Below are positions 45,367 through 54,652 of a stretch of DNA of 64,000 bases, in pieces. Position 1 is the stretch's first letter, and every line of letters begins with the position of its first letter. The stretch is taken from NCBI GenBank assembly GCA_009835005.1, contig WTFG01000002.1, positions 248,001 to 312,000 on the forward strand. Direction: 5' to 3'. Both the position numbers and the translations under genes were made by a program. Source of the stretch: Flavobacteriaceae bacterium Ap0902. GTDB lineage: Bacteria; Bacteroidota; Bacteroidia; Flavobacteriales; Weeksellaceae. The notes beneath the pieces were generated by a model. The model was not told where the DNA came from. It did no database searches and saw only the letters and a list, made by a program, of their open reading frames with translations.

Positions 45367-46758
45367 ATGAAAAAGAATCTTTTATTATTTATTACCATCG
45401 TGGCTTCTCTAGGAGGATTACTGTTTGGTTATGATACTGGTATTATCAATGGGACACAATATTATTTCAGTCAATATTTTGAACTATCTGCAGCTATGAA
45501 AGGTTGGGTAGTAGGTAGTGCATTGCTTGGGTGTTTGGTGGGAGCCGTAGCTTCTGGTAAAATTAGTAATATGATAGGTAGGAGAAATTCATTGATACTT
45601 TCTGCTATTTTATTTTTTGTATCGTCTTTAGGCTCTGGATTACCTTCATTTTTGCCACAATCTGTAGAATTGTTGGTGGTGTTTAGAATTTTAGGAGGAT
45701 TGGGGATAGGTCTAGCATCGATGAATGCTCCAACGTACATATCGGAAATATCACCTGCAACCATACGGGGTAAAATGGTTTCTTATTATCAATTAGCCGT
45801 GGTAACAGGATTCTTCGTCGTGTTTCTGGTGACATATTTCATAGGAGAAGGGTATACCATACAAGAGAATTTAGAATGGGGATGGCGCGTGATGTTCTGG
45901 ACAGAATTAATCCCTGCCACCTTATTCCTCATTGGGCTATTCATGGTTCCTAAAAGCCCTAGATGGTTATTACTAAGAGGCAGAACAGAGGAAGGTAAAA
46001 AAGTATTGCTTGAATTGCATGGACAAGAATATGCAGATAAGGAATATGCGGAAATATATAAAGATATTTTGCGCAGTGAGAAAACTAAAAATAAGAAAGT
46101 AGACATATTCCAAAAAGGAGTTTTTGCGGTGATTGTAATAGGTACCGTATTTTCTGTATTGCAACAATTCACTGGTATTAATGCGGTGTTATATTATGGT
46201 GCAGATATTTTTGAAAAAGCATTGGGAATTAACAAGGAAGACGTTCTCCAACAACAAATTTTACTAGCGGCAGTCAATTTCACGTTTACCTTTGTCGCGA
46301 TGTACACCATAGATAAAATCGGTCGTAAACCATTGGTCTATATAGGTTGTGTTGGAATGGCAGTAGGATTTCTACTATTGGGTTTCTCTCTTAAAACAGG
46401 AGATATTGGAATTCTATCTTTGATTGGTGTTTTATTGTTCATCGGAGCGTTTGCCATGTCTATGGGTCCAGTGGTTTGGGTGATGCTTTCGGAAATGTTT
46501 CCGAATAAAATTAGAAGTGTTGCCATGGCTATTGCTGTCGCTGCACAGTGGTTAGCTAATTATATCGTATCCCAATCTTTTCCAATTATCATGGATAGTG
46601 ATGTAAATTTGAGTGAAACTTGGAATGGAAGTTTACCATATTTTATATTTACTGCTTTCATACTATTCACTATTTTCTTCACTTGGAAATATCTACCCGA
46701 AACCAAGGGTAAAAGCTTGGAGGATCTTAATGAAACTTGGGGCATCGTAGAGGGTTAA
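45367..46758 (+). CDS. MFS sugar porter (XylE-like)
   Basis: A 463-residue, twelve-helix major facilitator of the sugar porter family. Family motifs include GYDTGIINGT (helix 1), SNMIGRRNSL, the SPRWLLLRGR loop after helix 6, QQFTGINAVLYY (helix 7) and PETKGKSLEDLNE at the end. It moves a hexose or pentose across the inner membrane, probably with protons. The porin gene follows after 19 bases, so both form an uptake operon. Confidence 0.92.
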   Translation: MKKNLLLFITIVASLGGLLFGYDTGIINGTQYYFSQYFELSAAMKGWVVGSALLGCLVGAVASGKISNMIGRRNSLILSAILFFVSSLGSGLPSFLPQSVELLVVFRILGGLGIGLASMNAPTYISEISPATIRGKMVSYYQLAVVTGFFVVFLVTYFIGEGYTIQENLEWGWRVMFWTELIPATLFLIGLFMVPKSPRWLLLRGRTEEGKKVLLELHGQEYADKEYAEIYKDILRSEKTKNKKVDIFQKGVFAVIVIGTVFSVLQQFTGINAVLYYGADIFEKALGINKEDVLQQQILLAAVNFTFTFVAMYTIDKIGRKPLVYIGCVGMAVGFLLLGFSLKTGDIGILSLIGVLLFIGAFAMSMGPVVWVMLSEMFPNKIRSVAMAIAVAAQWLANYIVSQSFPIIMDSDVNLSETWNGSLPYFIFTAFILFTIFFTWKYLPETKGKSLEDLNETWGIVEG

Positions 46759-46777
46759 TGGACTAAAATTAATAGAA

Positions 46778-48079
46778 ATGAATTGGAAAATTAAATTATC
46801 AGCCGTTTTGTTAGTGACTATGTTTCTATCTTTTGGACAAGAATTGCTCCAGCATGGGCCTCATACTTTGGAATCCCATGGATATTTGAGAACGGGGCTG
46901 GGGAGGTCACTTTCTGGTGGAGAAATGGTGGAATTTCAGGCATCTGGAGCTATGATAAAACCAAGGTTTGGTAATGAGGCCAATCATTATTCAGAATTAC
47001 AATTTGATTATAAATACCAGCCAATGAATAGACGAGATTCCTATGAGCTTGTGTACATGATGGCGACCTATTTACCCTATGGTTCTACTGATTTAACCAA
47101 ATCTATTAAACCAGAGACGAGTCAATTATACTTTAAATGGAATAAGTTTTATAAGGATGCGGATATCTGGATTGGTAGAAGATATTATCAAAGAGAAAAT
47201 ATAGATATACTAGATTGGTTTTGGATAAATGCTGCACAGGGAGCAGATGTTGGGGTAGGGGTAGAGAATTTGACATTCAACAGTCTCATGAATTTGAATG
47301 TAGCGTTTTTACGTTTTTCCGATGAATTAGAGGATCCTGCTTATAAGGGTGAGTTTTTTGAGGATTATAAACTGGATGCACGTTTAAAAGATATAGCCCT
47401 ATCTACGAATTTAAATCTTAATTTAGTTGGACAATTTGGTATAAGAAATGGGGTAGAGAATTCTATTTATGATGATAAAACGGGTTATACGCTTGGTGCT
47501 TGGACTAGTTATGCCAAAGACAATTTTAGTAATAGAACCACTATTATCTATAGAGATGGAGTAAATATGATAGAAAGTCCATACACGGGGAAGGGATTAC
47601 TGGAAATCTCTGCTGCAGGAAGTCAGGAATATGATTTAGATAAAGCTAGTGATTTGCAAATCCTCACGGACATTCAATATGAAGATGATTCCAATGGTTT
47701 TTTAGGAGCCGTGACCTATGAGCATAAAGATTATGGTATTGAAACCACAGAAGGAAATGATAAAACCCTAGAGCACATGAATGTAACAGGTAGATATTCT
47801 AGATATCTATCCGATAGATTTGCGCTAACCTTTGATGTAGGGTATGATTATGTAAACCATAAAGATGATATAGATGGAGGAGTGTTTAAGGCTACTTTTT
47901 CACCAGAAATTAAATGGAAAAAAGGCATGTTTTCTAGACCATCTATCCGTCCATTTATTACTTATGCCACTTGGAGCGAAGATTTAAAAGGACAGGTGGG
48001 TATTTTTAATGATAATGATGTATATGCAGATAAAACCAATGGTTTCACTGCAGGACTACAATTAGAAATTTGGTGGTAG
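46778..48079 (+). CDS. maltoporin/LamB-like carbohydrate porin
   Basis: A 433-residue outer-membrane beta-barrel protein. A signal peptide (about 1-20) is followed by HTLESHGYLRTGLGRS, the LamB-type first strand. IWIGRRYYQRENIDILDWFW matches the aromatic slide region, and the last strand ends LQLEIWW with a terminal aromatic. It would let sugars or maltodextrins into the periplasm for the transporter upstream. Confidence 0.85.
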   Translation: MNWKIKLSAVLLVTMFLSFGQELLQHGPHTLESHGYLRTGLGRSLSGGEMVEFQASGAMIKPRFGNEANHYSELQFDYKYQPMNRRDSYELVYMMATYLPYGSTDLTKSIKPETSQLYFKWNKFYKDADIWIGRRYYQRENIDILDWFWINAAQGADVGVGVENLTFNSLMNLNVAFLRFSDELEDPAYKGEFFEDYKLDARLKDIALSTNLNLNLVGQFGIRNGVENSIYDDKTGYTLGAWTSYAKDNFSNRTTIIYRDGVNMIESPYTGKGLLEISAAGSQEYDLDKASDLQILTDIQYEDDSNGFLGAVTYEHKDYGIETTEGNDKTLEHMNVTGRYSRYLSDRFALTFDVGYDYVNHKDDIDGGVFKATFSPEIKWKKGMFSRPSIRPFITYATWSEDLKGQVGIFNDNDVYADKTNGFTAGLQLEIWW

Positions 48080-48120
48080 GATATTACCTGCTAATATGGA
48101 TAGGTGTATTTATAATAGAG

Positions 48121-48167
48121 AAACCCCTAATAGTGGCGATAATGCCAAAAAGAGGGGTTTTTCTTTT
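48121..48167 (+). terminator. rho-independent terminator after the porin gene
   Basis: AAACCCCT/AGGGGTTT stem with a wide loop, followed by TTCTTTT. Confidence 0.7.
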
Positions 48168-48355
48168 ATATATTTTAATTAAAAAAGGAAGAATTTTTAA
48201 GTTTCAATCACCATTTTAATTGTTGTTTTCTATAGAAGAATTTTCATTTATTCGAGAACGATTCTATCATTCACAATTAGGATAGAACCCTCTGGCTGAA
48301 AGAACTTCCTTTTTTTACAAAATTAATAAACCGACTATTCGCGATTTCATTAGTT

Positions 48356-50890
48356 TCAAAATTTATAATTAATTCCGATGGTAGCATATCCTAATATGTT
48401 TTCATTAATAACTGTAACATTATATCCCGTGTTAGAATTGGTTGATATATTTGCGTTATTATCTGGAGTTTTAAATAAACTAAACAACGATTTTCCATAC
48501 ATTTTGATAGATGTGTTTTTGTTTAATTTATATTGCGCACTTAAATTTATATCATAACGTTCCACAGTTTTATTATCAGTAAAAAAGTGTTGTCTATAAG
48601 CTTCTAATGAGAAATCGTATTGATCCAAAATTTTATCTATATATAACGCAGTAGTGTTAGTGGTGATTTTATTTATTGTAGAATTGCTAATAATAGAATG
48701 GATAGGATTAAAACTATTTTTTAATGAAAGATTTGTTAAAAATAAATCCTGAAATACAAAACCTACAGATAGCCCAAAATTATAACCTTTGGTAATTAGT
48801 TTCTCATAGTCGTTATTATAAAACACATCTCCTTTGGAGAGATTCAAACCAATATTGTAACCCCATCTTATTTGATGATATTTAGGAGAAAAGTAATAAC
48901 CTTTGCTATACCGATGTTTAAAAGAGACAGAGTTTCTACTATTAAATAACAGTCTTTCATAAGCAGTCAAATTGTTTGTAATGTCTCTTATAACTAATTG
49001 TGTAAAATCATTATGCTTATTACCAATTATCATAAAAGAAATACCTTTGGATTTAGTTATGCTAGATATATTATATTCTATAATTGCAGTTTGATTTCGA
49101 GATAAATTATCACTAAAATCAGAACTTAAAATTAGCATATTATTTTTTGAATATAGAGAATCAAGATTATTCTCTAAAGAACTAATATTCCAATTGTTTT
49201 CATAAGAGAAATTAATTGATTTTTTACTGGAAATACGATAGTTAAATGATGTAGACACTGGAAATATCCACTTTGAATTTTCTTTAAATGAATAAATACT
49301 TGTACCTATTTGAATAAAATAATATATTTTTTTATTTCTTCCTCTTGATATTAAACTAAAAGCACCATATTGATAATTACGATTTAAACTATTACTGTTT
49401 TGAGTCCTATCATTGGCTGTTTCATCATTTATTCTATATTGTAATTTGGTTCCCAGATTAAACATTTTGGAGTGTTGATAAGATAGTTCGGAAGAAACAT
49501 TAAAGTTATTATTTCTTAATTTTACTTTTTGATAATTAGAGTTAGAATTAATATATTCATAATTACTATTTTCTATGTAATGCGTTAACTCAGTATTTAA
49601 TAGCCAATTGTTATTAATAAGTTTTTTGGAACCTATTGTATTTTCCATTAAAAAAGTATAATTTTTATTATCAATAAGATTATTAAAATGACTATTAGGA
49701 AAGATATTTTTATTAGTTTCCCAATTTATGTTATTGTGAGAAAAATCAATTTTTGAATTTAAAAATAATGAAAATCCCTTATTCAGAAGATACGTTCCAT
49801 TTAAATCCCCGTAAAATAAGTTTCCTTTCTGTTTCATCAAAGAGTTTTCTGTAGAAAGCACGTTAGAAATTTGGGCAATTTCTGTTTGGTTTTCAATAGT
49901 CTGTTTGCCTATTAAATATCCCAAGTTTAAACTACTTTTTAACTTTTCTTCCTCTCGCTTCAGTAATAAGTAAGTATTATTTGATAAATCTTTTTTAACA
50001 TTTTCTTCCCCGAAAATAATTTGATTTATATTTTGTTCATAAAAGCTTGAAGGGTTAGAATACCTTAGACTAATTTCCGATAGATTCGCTTTGCGTTCAT
50101 TCAAATTATTCGTATTTTGAGTAAGAAATGCATTGAATTTATCAGAAAAAAACATACTTTTTGCATTTGCATCAAAAGCATATTTATAACCACCAAGAAT
50201 TTCAAATTCTGTTTTTATAGTTCCTCTAAATTTCCTTTTGACATCTACATTTATAACGGTTTCTTCAAAATTATCAAAATCTATATTAAACTTATCCTTA
50301 TGATTATTAATAATTTGTATTTTATCAATCATTTCGTTTGTTAAATTATTGATAGCTAGTGAGTTTTGATTTACAAAAACCTCTTTTTTATTAATTAAGA
50401 TCTTGTTTATGGGAACTCCCATATATTTTATGCCATCCCCATCGCTGATTTCTACTCCTACATTGTCTTTTAAAATATCTTTCAAAGTGGCATTTTCATT
50501 AAACTTTAGGGTATCTCTCTTCAATTCAATTACATCACTCATAACTGTAGCCGTCACTACAATATCTTGTAATGTGATATAATTTTCTTCTAGAATAATT
50601 TTGTAAATAGATTTATTAGAAGTGATTTTTGTTTTTTTAGTTTCATAGCCAAGTGAGGATGCTTCTAACAAGTAACTTTTGTTATCTGGGATAGATAGAT
50701 TAAACTCACCATTAGAATTAGTGGTGGTATGTGATTTAATAGATAAAGTATCATTTTGTTGATACAATATTATGGACACATCTGATATTGGAAAATCATA
50801 TATATCAGTTACAATTCCATTTATAGATTGCTGACTATATACATTGAAAACAGTCATAAAAAAAAGAATATATAATAATAATTTATTCAT
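48356..50890 (-). CDS. TonB-receptor-like outer membrane barrel of the accessory cluster
   Basis: An 844-residue outer-membrane protein with a signal peptide (ends near VYSQQ). A carboxypeptidase-regulatory-like domain follows (about 22-105), then a plug-like part with ELKRDTLKFNENATLKDILK and a KEVFVNQ segment. The barrel is long and Asn/Ser-rich and ends in GINYKF. Its layout matches the barrel at 1419-4070, but the sequence is much more divergent and richer in Asn, Ile and Lys. The first eight bases overlap the HTTM gene, so it is the last gene of the five-gene cluster. It may be a receptor or exporter for the cluster's peptide; this is inference. Confidence 0.82.
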   Translation of the reverse strand: MNKLLLYILFFMTVFNVYSQQSINGIVTDIYDFPISDVSIILYQQNDTLSIKSHTTTNSNGEFNLSIPDNKSYLLEASSLGYETKKTKITSNKSIYKIILEENYITLQDIVVTATVMSDVIELKRDTLKFNENATLKDILKDNVGVEISDGDGIKYMGVPINKILINKKEVFVNQNSLAINNLTNEMIDKIQIINNHKDKFNIDFDNFEETVINVDVKRKFRGTIKTEFEILGGYKYAFDANAKSMFFSDKFNAFLTQNTNNLNERKANLSEISLRYSNPSSFYEQNINQIIFGEENVKKDLSNNTYLLLKREEEKLKSSLNLGYLIGKQTIENQTEIAQISNVLSTENSLMKQKGNLFYGDLNGTYLLNKGFSLFLNSKIDFSHNNINWETNKNIFPNSHFNNLIDNKNYTFLMENTIGSKKLINNNWLLNTELTHYIENSNYEYINSNSNYQKVKLRNNNFNVSSELSYQHSKMFNLGTKLQYRINDETANDRTQNSNSLNRNYQYGAFSLISRGRNKKIYYFIQIGTSIYSFKENSKWIFPVSTSFNYRISSKKSINFSYENNWNISSLENNLDSLYSKNNMLILSSDFSDNLSRNQTAIIEYNISSITKSKGISFMIIGNKHNDFTQLVIRDITNNLTAYERLLFNSRNSVSFKHRYSKGYYFSPKYHQIRWGYNIGLNLSKGDVFYNNDYEKLITKGYNFGLSVGFVFQDLFLTNLSLKNSFNPIHSIISNSTINKITTNTTALYIDKILDQYDFSLEAYRQHFFTDNKTVERYDINLSAQYKLNKNTSIKMYGKSLFSLFKTPDNNANISTNSNTGYNVTVINENILGYATIGINYKF

Positions 50891-51737
50891 GAGTGAAATC
50901 TTTGTAGAATGCTGTTATATTCCAAATAATCATTACAGTTGCAAATGATGAAAGACCAAGAAAAATACCAATACCTAAGTGCATAAGTATTATAGAAATA
51001 ACAAGTGTTCTCCTTAGAATTTTAAACTTACTAAAAGCAAAAATTGGATATGATATCTCTAACAGCAGCGTTCCTATTGATAGAGCCATTAACAAATAGG
51101 GATTTATATAGAAATCGGTACTTAGGTCTGCCATAGCCCTCCAAATAGCATTTCCATTCCACCAATTAGGGTCACTACACTTGGCCAATCCTGATGTAAA
51201 ATATACAATGCACAAATGTATTTTTAAGAACGTATTTAAAGAAAAGAAAAAGTTTGGGGTTTTAGAGTTATAGTTTTTATTGTTATAATCGATAGAATAT
51301 TCTTTCCCTACTGGAAATATTAAGCAATAAAAGAAAGACATGGTTATAAACTGATCGTATCCATAATTAAAATTAGTAATAGACCTAAAAATTAAAATCT
51401 GAAGTAAAATTCCAATTAAAAAAGATATACGTGTGTAAAAACCTGCTATACACATTAGTAAAATTATAAAATATAAACTAATTGTTATATAAAAGAAATT
51501 AGTTATTCCAATATTATTTTCTAATGAATTATAAATAGGATTTAACAATGAAAAATACTCAGTATCTACTAAACCTAATTGTATAGGCAAAATAGCTTTA
51601 TCAGAAAAAAATAACTTATAATCATAAAGTAGTGAAGATAAATCAATAAAAGCCAGGGATACAACCGCTATTCTAAATAATCCACATATCTGATAATAAT
51701 TTAGTTTATAATTCAAATTTATAAGATTTATATTCAC
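50883..51737 (-). CDS. HTTM-domain membrane protein (SdpB/gamma-carboxylase-like)
   Basis: A 284-residue polytopic protein with about seven to eight helices. HTTM features are visible: GLFRIAVVSLAFIDL at the start, GYDQFITMSFFYCLIFP, then HLCIVYFTSGLAKCSDPNWW with G-N-A-I-W-R, LLEISYPIF, and HLGIGIFLGL. The domain is shared by vitamin K-dependent gamma-carboxylase and by SdpB, which is needed to mature the Bacillus SDP toxin. The start overlaps the preceding gene by 32 bases and the end overlaps the barrel gene by 8, so expression is tightly coupled. Confidence 0.82.
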   Translation of the reverse strand: MNINLINLNYKLNYYQICGLFRIAVVSLAFIDLSSLLYDYKLFFSDKAILPIQLGLVDTEYFSLLNPIYNSLENNIGITNFFYITISLYFIILLMCIAGFYTRISFLIGILLQILIFRSITNFNYGYDQFITMSFFYCLIFPVGKEYSIDYNNKNYNSKTPNFFFSLNTFLKIHLCIVYFTSGLAKCSDPNWWNGNAIWRAMADLSTDFYINPYLLMALSIGTLLLEISYPIFAFSKFKILRRTLVISIILMHLGIGIFLGLSSFATVMIIWNITAFYKDFTHE

Positions 51738-52293
51738 CTACATTTTTTGAAAGGAAATAATTTTTATTTTCCCAAATATCATCAGGGATTATTGTGTATA
51801 ATTTAACAATATAATATTTACAGTTATCATACTTCTCGACCTCACGCAAACCTATATATTTAAAATATTTTTTGGTCAATTTTTCTTTCATTTCTGTAGC
51901 CTTTGATTTTTTATTATTCTCCTTATTTAATTCAGCAATATAGTTTGCAGTTTTTGAAGAAAAGACGTTGAAACGTTGTAAGTTACTTTTATTTTTAAAA
52001 CCAAAAGTAGATGTCTTATGAATTATTTTATCGTTAGAATCATAAAGTTCCACGACAAAAAACTTGTTTGTCGCAACATTAATTCCATAGAACCCATATC
52101 CAGTATTTGTTCCTGTAAGAATAGCATAAATATTGTAAATCGAATTATGCCTAAATGTATTCAAAATATCATTAAAATTCTCAATACTTGTATTTTTAAT
52201 ATTTTGGTATTCCATATAACTGTATACCACAGAATTGAGTGCTAAAATTCCAATAATATAAAAATGCAAGAAAAAATATAATTTATACTTCAT
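51706..52293 (-). CDS. membrane-anchored protein paired with the HTTM protein
   Basis: A 195-residue protein with one N-terminal membrane helix (about 5-27) and a soluble rest. The rest has GTNTGYGFYGINVATNKFFVVEL and a Lys-rich stretch ENNKKSKATEMKEKL. One-helix proteins of about this size, encoded next to HTTM genes, include the SdpA partner of SdpB. Length and layout fit, but no diagnostic SdpA motif was recognised. Unknown function. Confidence 0.6.
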   Translation of the reverse strand: MKYKLYFFLHFYIIGILALNSVVYSYMEYQNIKNTSIENFNDILNTFRHNSIYNIYAILTGTNTGYGFYGINVATNKFFVVELYDSNDKIIHKTSTFGFKNKSNLQRFNVFSSKTANYIAELNKENNKKSKATEMKEKLTKKYFKYIGLREVEKYDNCKYYIVKLYTIIPDDIWENKNYFLSKNVGEYKSYKFEL

Positions 52294-52307
52294 AACTTAA
52301 TACATTA

Positions 52308-53066
52308 TTACATCATAGATTTCAACTGTCCTATTAAAGCAGCTTTTTTAATAAGAAAAATTGGTAGCTTCACTGTTTTTTCATTTTTCTCTTGATTGTA
52401 TTCCTTTTCAAGTTCAAATAATTTTTTATCAAATAATATAGTGTTGTCAGAATACTTTATATTTGTTAGAGTAATAGTATTAAAGAAATTTTCTACTTGC
52501 ACAATTAATCCAGGTAGACCCCAATAGTTTAAAGGTCCATAAGAAACTGGGATATCTTTGGTAAACCATGCAATTATTTTATTTCCTTTTATTGTAGATA
52601 TTGCTTTTTGGCATTGGATTCCGTTAATTTCTCTTACCTCATTCTTTATTTCCCACTCATAATTAAATGACTTATCGGATACTATATAAGCTTCTTTTCC
52701 AAAAATTTCTTCTTTCGCATAAAAATGATCTCCCTTTTTAAATGCATAAAATGTTTTATTTTCTGCTTCTATCCAGAAATCTTCTTTACCTTTAACGTTC
52801 CTAGTAATCAACGAGTCCAAATAAAAAACTGCTTGTTTTTCACTTTCATTTAACAATAAAGTATACTTGAATTCTAAAGTTTTTCTTAGAGCTAAATTAA
52901 AATCTTTTTTTTCTTGTGAAGCATTTTCTACCCCAGCATTTAGGTATTCCTCACTATAAGGAAATAGGGAATATTCTGCAACAACAATTTTGCTTTGTTT
53001 ATTTTGAGCACATACCAGCTCAAAAAAGCAAAGTAATATAATAATTAAAAACCTACTCTTTTTCAT
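52308..53066 (-). CDS. GLPGLI family secreted protein of the accessory cluster
   Basis: A 252-residue GLPGLI protein with a signal peptide (ends near VCAQ), NYEWEIKNE, WFTKDIPVSYGP and the motif YWGLPGLIVQVEN near residue 190. It is a diverged paralogue of the two genes at 4.3-5.9 kb. It lies 14 bases before the membrane-anchored gene and 84 bases after the small peptide gene, in the same direction as both. Confidence 0.85.
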   Translation of the reverse strand: MKKSRFLIIILLCFFELVCAQNKQSKIVVAEYSLFPYSEEYLNAGVENASQEKKDFNLALRKTLEFKYTLLLNESEKQAVFYLDSLITRNVKGKEDFWIEAENKTFYAFKKGDHFYAKEEIFGKEAYIVSDKSFNYEWEIKNEVREINGIQCQKAISTIKGNKIIAWFTKDIPVSYGPLNYWGLPGLIVQVENFFNTITLTNIKYSDNTILFDKKLFELEKEYNQEKNEKTVKLPIFLIKKAALIGQLKSMM

Positions 53067-53150
53067 GATTTTATTTTAAACTTATTGCATAGCTTGATAA
53101 AAACAACTCACATTAATTATCGAGTTGTTAGTGTTGATGATAAGAATTAA

Positions 53151-53408
53151 TTAGAACTTCTCTAGCGTTTCATTCATTTTGTCTAAAGAAGCCTCCATTT
53201 TTTGAAGGTTAGCGTAATCAACCCATTCTTCTCTCCATCGGGTAAATTTGTCAGAAAATACTTCGGCAGATCTATGAAAGTTTTTAAACTCTTTAGAAGT
53301 TGTTTCCAGTTGATTTTCATTGAAATCTTTTACTTCATCTACCCCTTTAAAGGAATAAAGTGCTACACTACCTGCAGCAAGTACGGCACAAAAAACTAAT
53401 TTTTTCAT
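53151..53408 (-). CDS. small secreted peptide heading the accessory cluster
   Basis: An 85-residue protein. The N-terminal 19 residues (MKKLVFCAVLAAGSVALYS) look like a secretion signal. The remaining 65 residues are charged and amphipathic, with TRWREEWVDY in the middle and KMEASLDKMNETLEKF at the end. The predicted mature part has no cysteine. No family is recognised. Position as first gene before GLPGLI and SdpB-like genes suggests a precursor of a secreted peptide, but it could be an accessory periplasmic protein. Confidence 0.65.
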   Translation of the reverse strand: MKKLVFCAVLAAGSVALYSFKGVDEVKDFNENQLETTSKEFKNFHRSAEVFSDKFTRWREEWVDYANLQKMEASLDKMNETLEKF

Positions 53409-53763
53409 AATAAAATATTTTTAAATTATTAAACATACACGAATATATAAAAATATATAGTAACTATAAAATAAATAGTTCTTTTTTTTTGATATTATAC
53501 ATTATTTAATAGTAATATGTATATTATTAATAAAAAGAGTATCATCTTCCAATTCTTTATGAAATTGAAATTCCAAATTTTCTATAAACCTATTTTACTT
53601 AATTTATCTATATAAACTAAGATTAGAATAGTATATATGATTCCACTGCTAGAGTTAATTAAGAATATATTAGTATTAGCAGTATATCCGTAAACTAATG
53701 TAAAATAAGAATAACATTTTAAGAATAGAACTACTCAAATTATGTTTTTTTATTAATCTTGTA
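53409..53763. other. AT-rich intergenic stretch
   Basis: 355 bases of very AT-rich sequence between the small-peptide gene and the decayed region. A promoter for the five-gene cluster should lie near its left end, but no clear TAnnTTTG box was pinned. Nothing else is recognisable. Confidence 0.5.
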
Positions 53764-54216
53764 TCACACCCTTCTCAAAGTCTTAACTTGAGGATCTTGT
53801 TTCATCACCTTGAAAGCAATTCTATATCGCAGCGTTTTGAGCAAATCATTTATTGTTAGTGCCTACCAGTCTATGTGATTAATGATAATTTCACCTTTGA
53901 GAATATCTTAATGTGTAGTTTCTGGCAAGTTTGGTTCTTTTACACTTTTATATACTGTATTCATTTATATTCGGGTTATGGGGTATTATTAACTGGGATA
54001 ATACTGCGCATTAAATCAAATTCAAAATAAACTCTATCTCTCACAATGATTATATTATTCAAATAAATATTTTGTTACGACACTTTCATTAACTTGCATT
54101 TTTACTTCTTTAAAATTTATCATCTCAGGCACTCTAAGTTAGTTATCCCATACCGTATAAATTTGTAACTCTCCTTTTTTCTGGTTGTATTCTAAACTAT
54201 AAATGAACAAAAACTT
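53764..54216 (-). pseudogene. probable decayed gene of unknown family
   Basis: Three minus-strand stretches read like protein although broken by stops and frame changes. 54216-54055 contains LEYNQKKGELQIYTVWDN, one TAA, then LRVPEMINFKEVKMQVNESV. 54047-53976 contains RDRVYFEFDLMRSIIPVN. 53964-53764 has two internal stops and ends LLKTLRYRIAFKVMKQDPQV. Composition is unlike random AT-rich DNA, but no family is recognised. It could be a lost toxin-, immunity- or surface-type gene. Confidence is low because short open stretches also arise by chance. Confidence 0.35.
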
Positions 54217-54237
54217 TTATTTTTCAAATAATTAGTC

Positions 54238-54245
54238 TAATTTTG
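54238..54245 (+). promoter_or_regulatory. -7 promoter box of rpsO
   Basis: TAATTTTG (TAnnTTTG) 38 bases before the rpsO start. Confidence 0.6.
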
Positions 54246-54283
54246 CAGACTCATACATAATAATCATTAAAACCAATATTTGC

Positions 54284-54553
54284 ATGTATTTAACACCAGA
54301 AAAGAAAAGAGAAATTTTTGAAAAGTATGGATCAGGACCAAATGATACAGGTTCACCAGAAAGTCAAATAGCATTGTTTACACACAGAATTAGCCATTTA
54401 TCTAGTCATCTTAAAAATAATCACAAAGATTATAATACAGAAAGATCATTGGTGAAATTAGTAGGTAAAAGAAAAGACTTTTTAGATTACCTAAAGAAGA
54501 TTGATATCGAAAGATATCGTGCAATTATTGCAGAACTTGGTATTCGTAAATAA
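54284..54553 (+). CDS. rpsO: 30S ribosomal protein S15
   Basis: An 89-residue ribosomal protein with the family signature TGSPESQIALFTHRI and HLKNNHKDYNTERSL...VGKRKDFLDYLKK. It binds 16S rRNA early in 30S assembly. It is followed by a terminator and then pnp, the gene order conserved in many bacteria. Confidence 0.97.
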   Translation: MYLTPEKKREIFEKYGSGPNDTGSPESQIALFTHRISHLSSHLKNNHKDYNTERSLVKLVGKRKDFLDYLKKIDIERYRAIIAELGIRK

Positions 54554-54571
54554 TTTATTCAAAACTATTTC

Positions 54572-54603
54572 AAGGCAAGTCATATCGACTTGCCTTTTTT
54601 TAT
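54572..54603 (+). terminator. rho-independent terminator after rpsO
   Basis: A nine-pair AAGGCAAGT/ACTTGCCTT stem followed by a T-run. Confidence 0.85.
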
Positions 54604-54652
54604 TGAATAAATATTCCGTACTTTGACAAACAAGAAAGACACAAATTTATAT

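Noticed and set aside
45789-46172. 127-codon open frame on the minus strand
   Set aside because: Antisense to the sugar porter, whose motifs are intact in the other frame; no promoter or family similarity.
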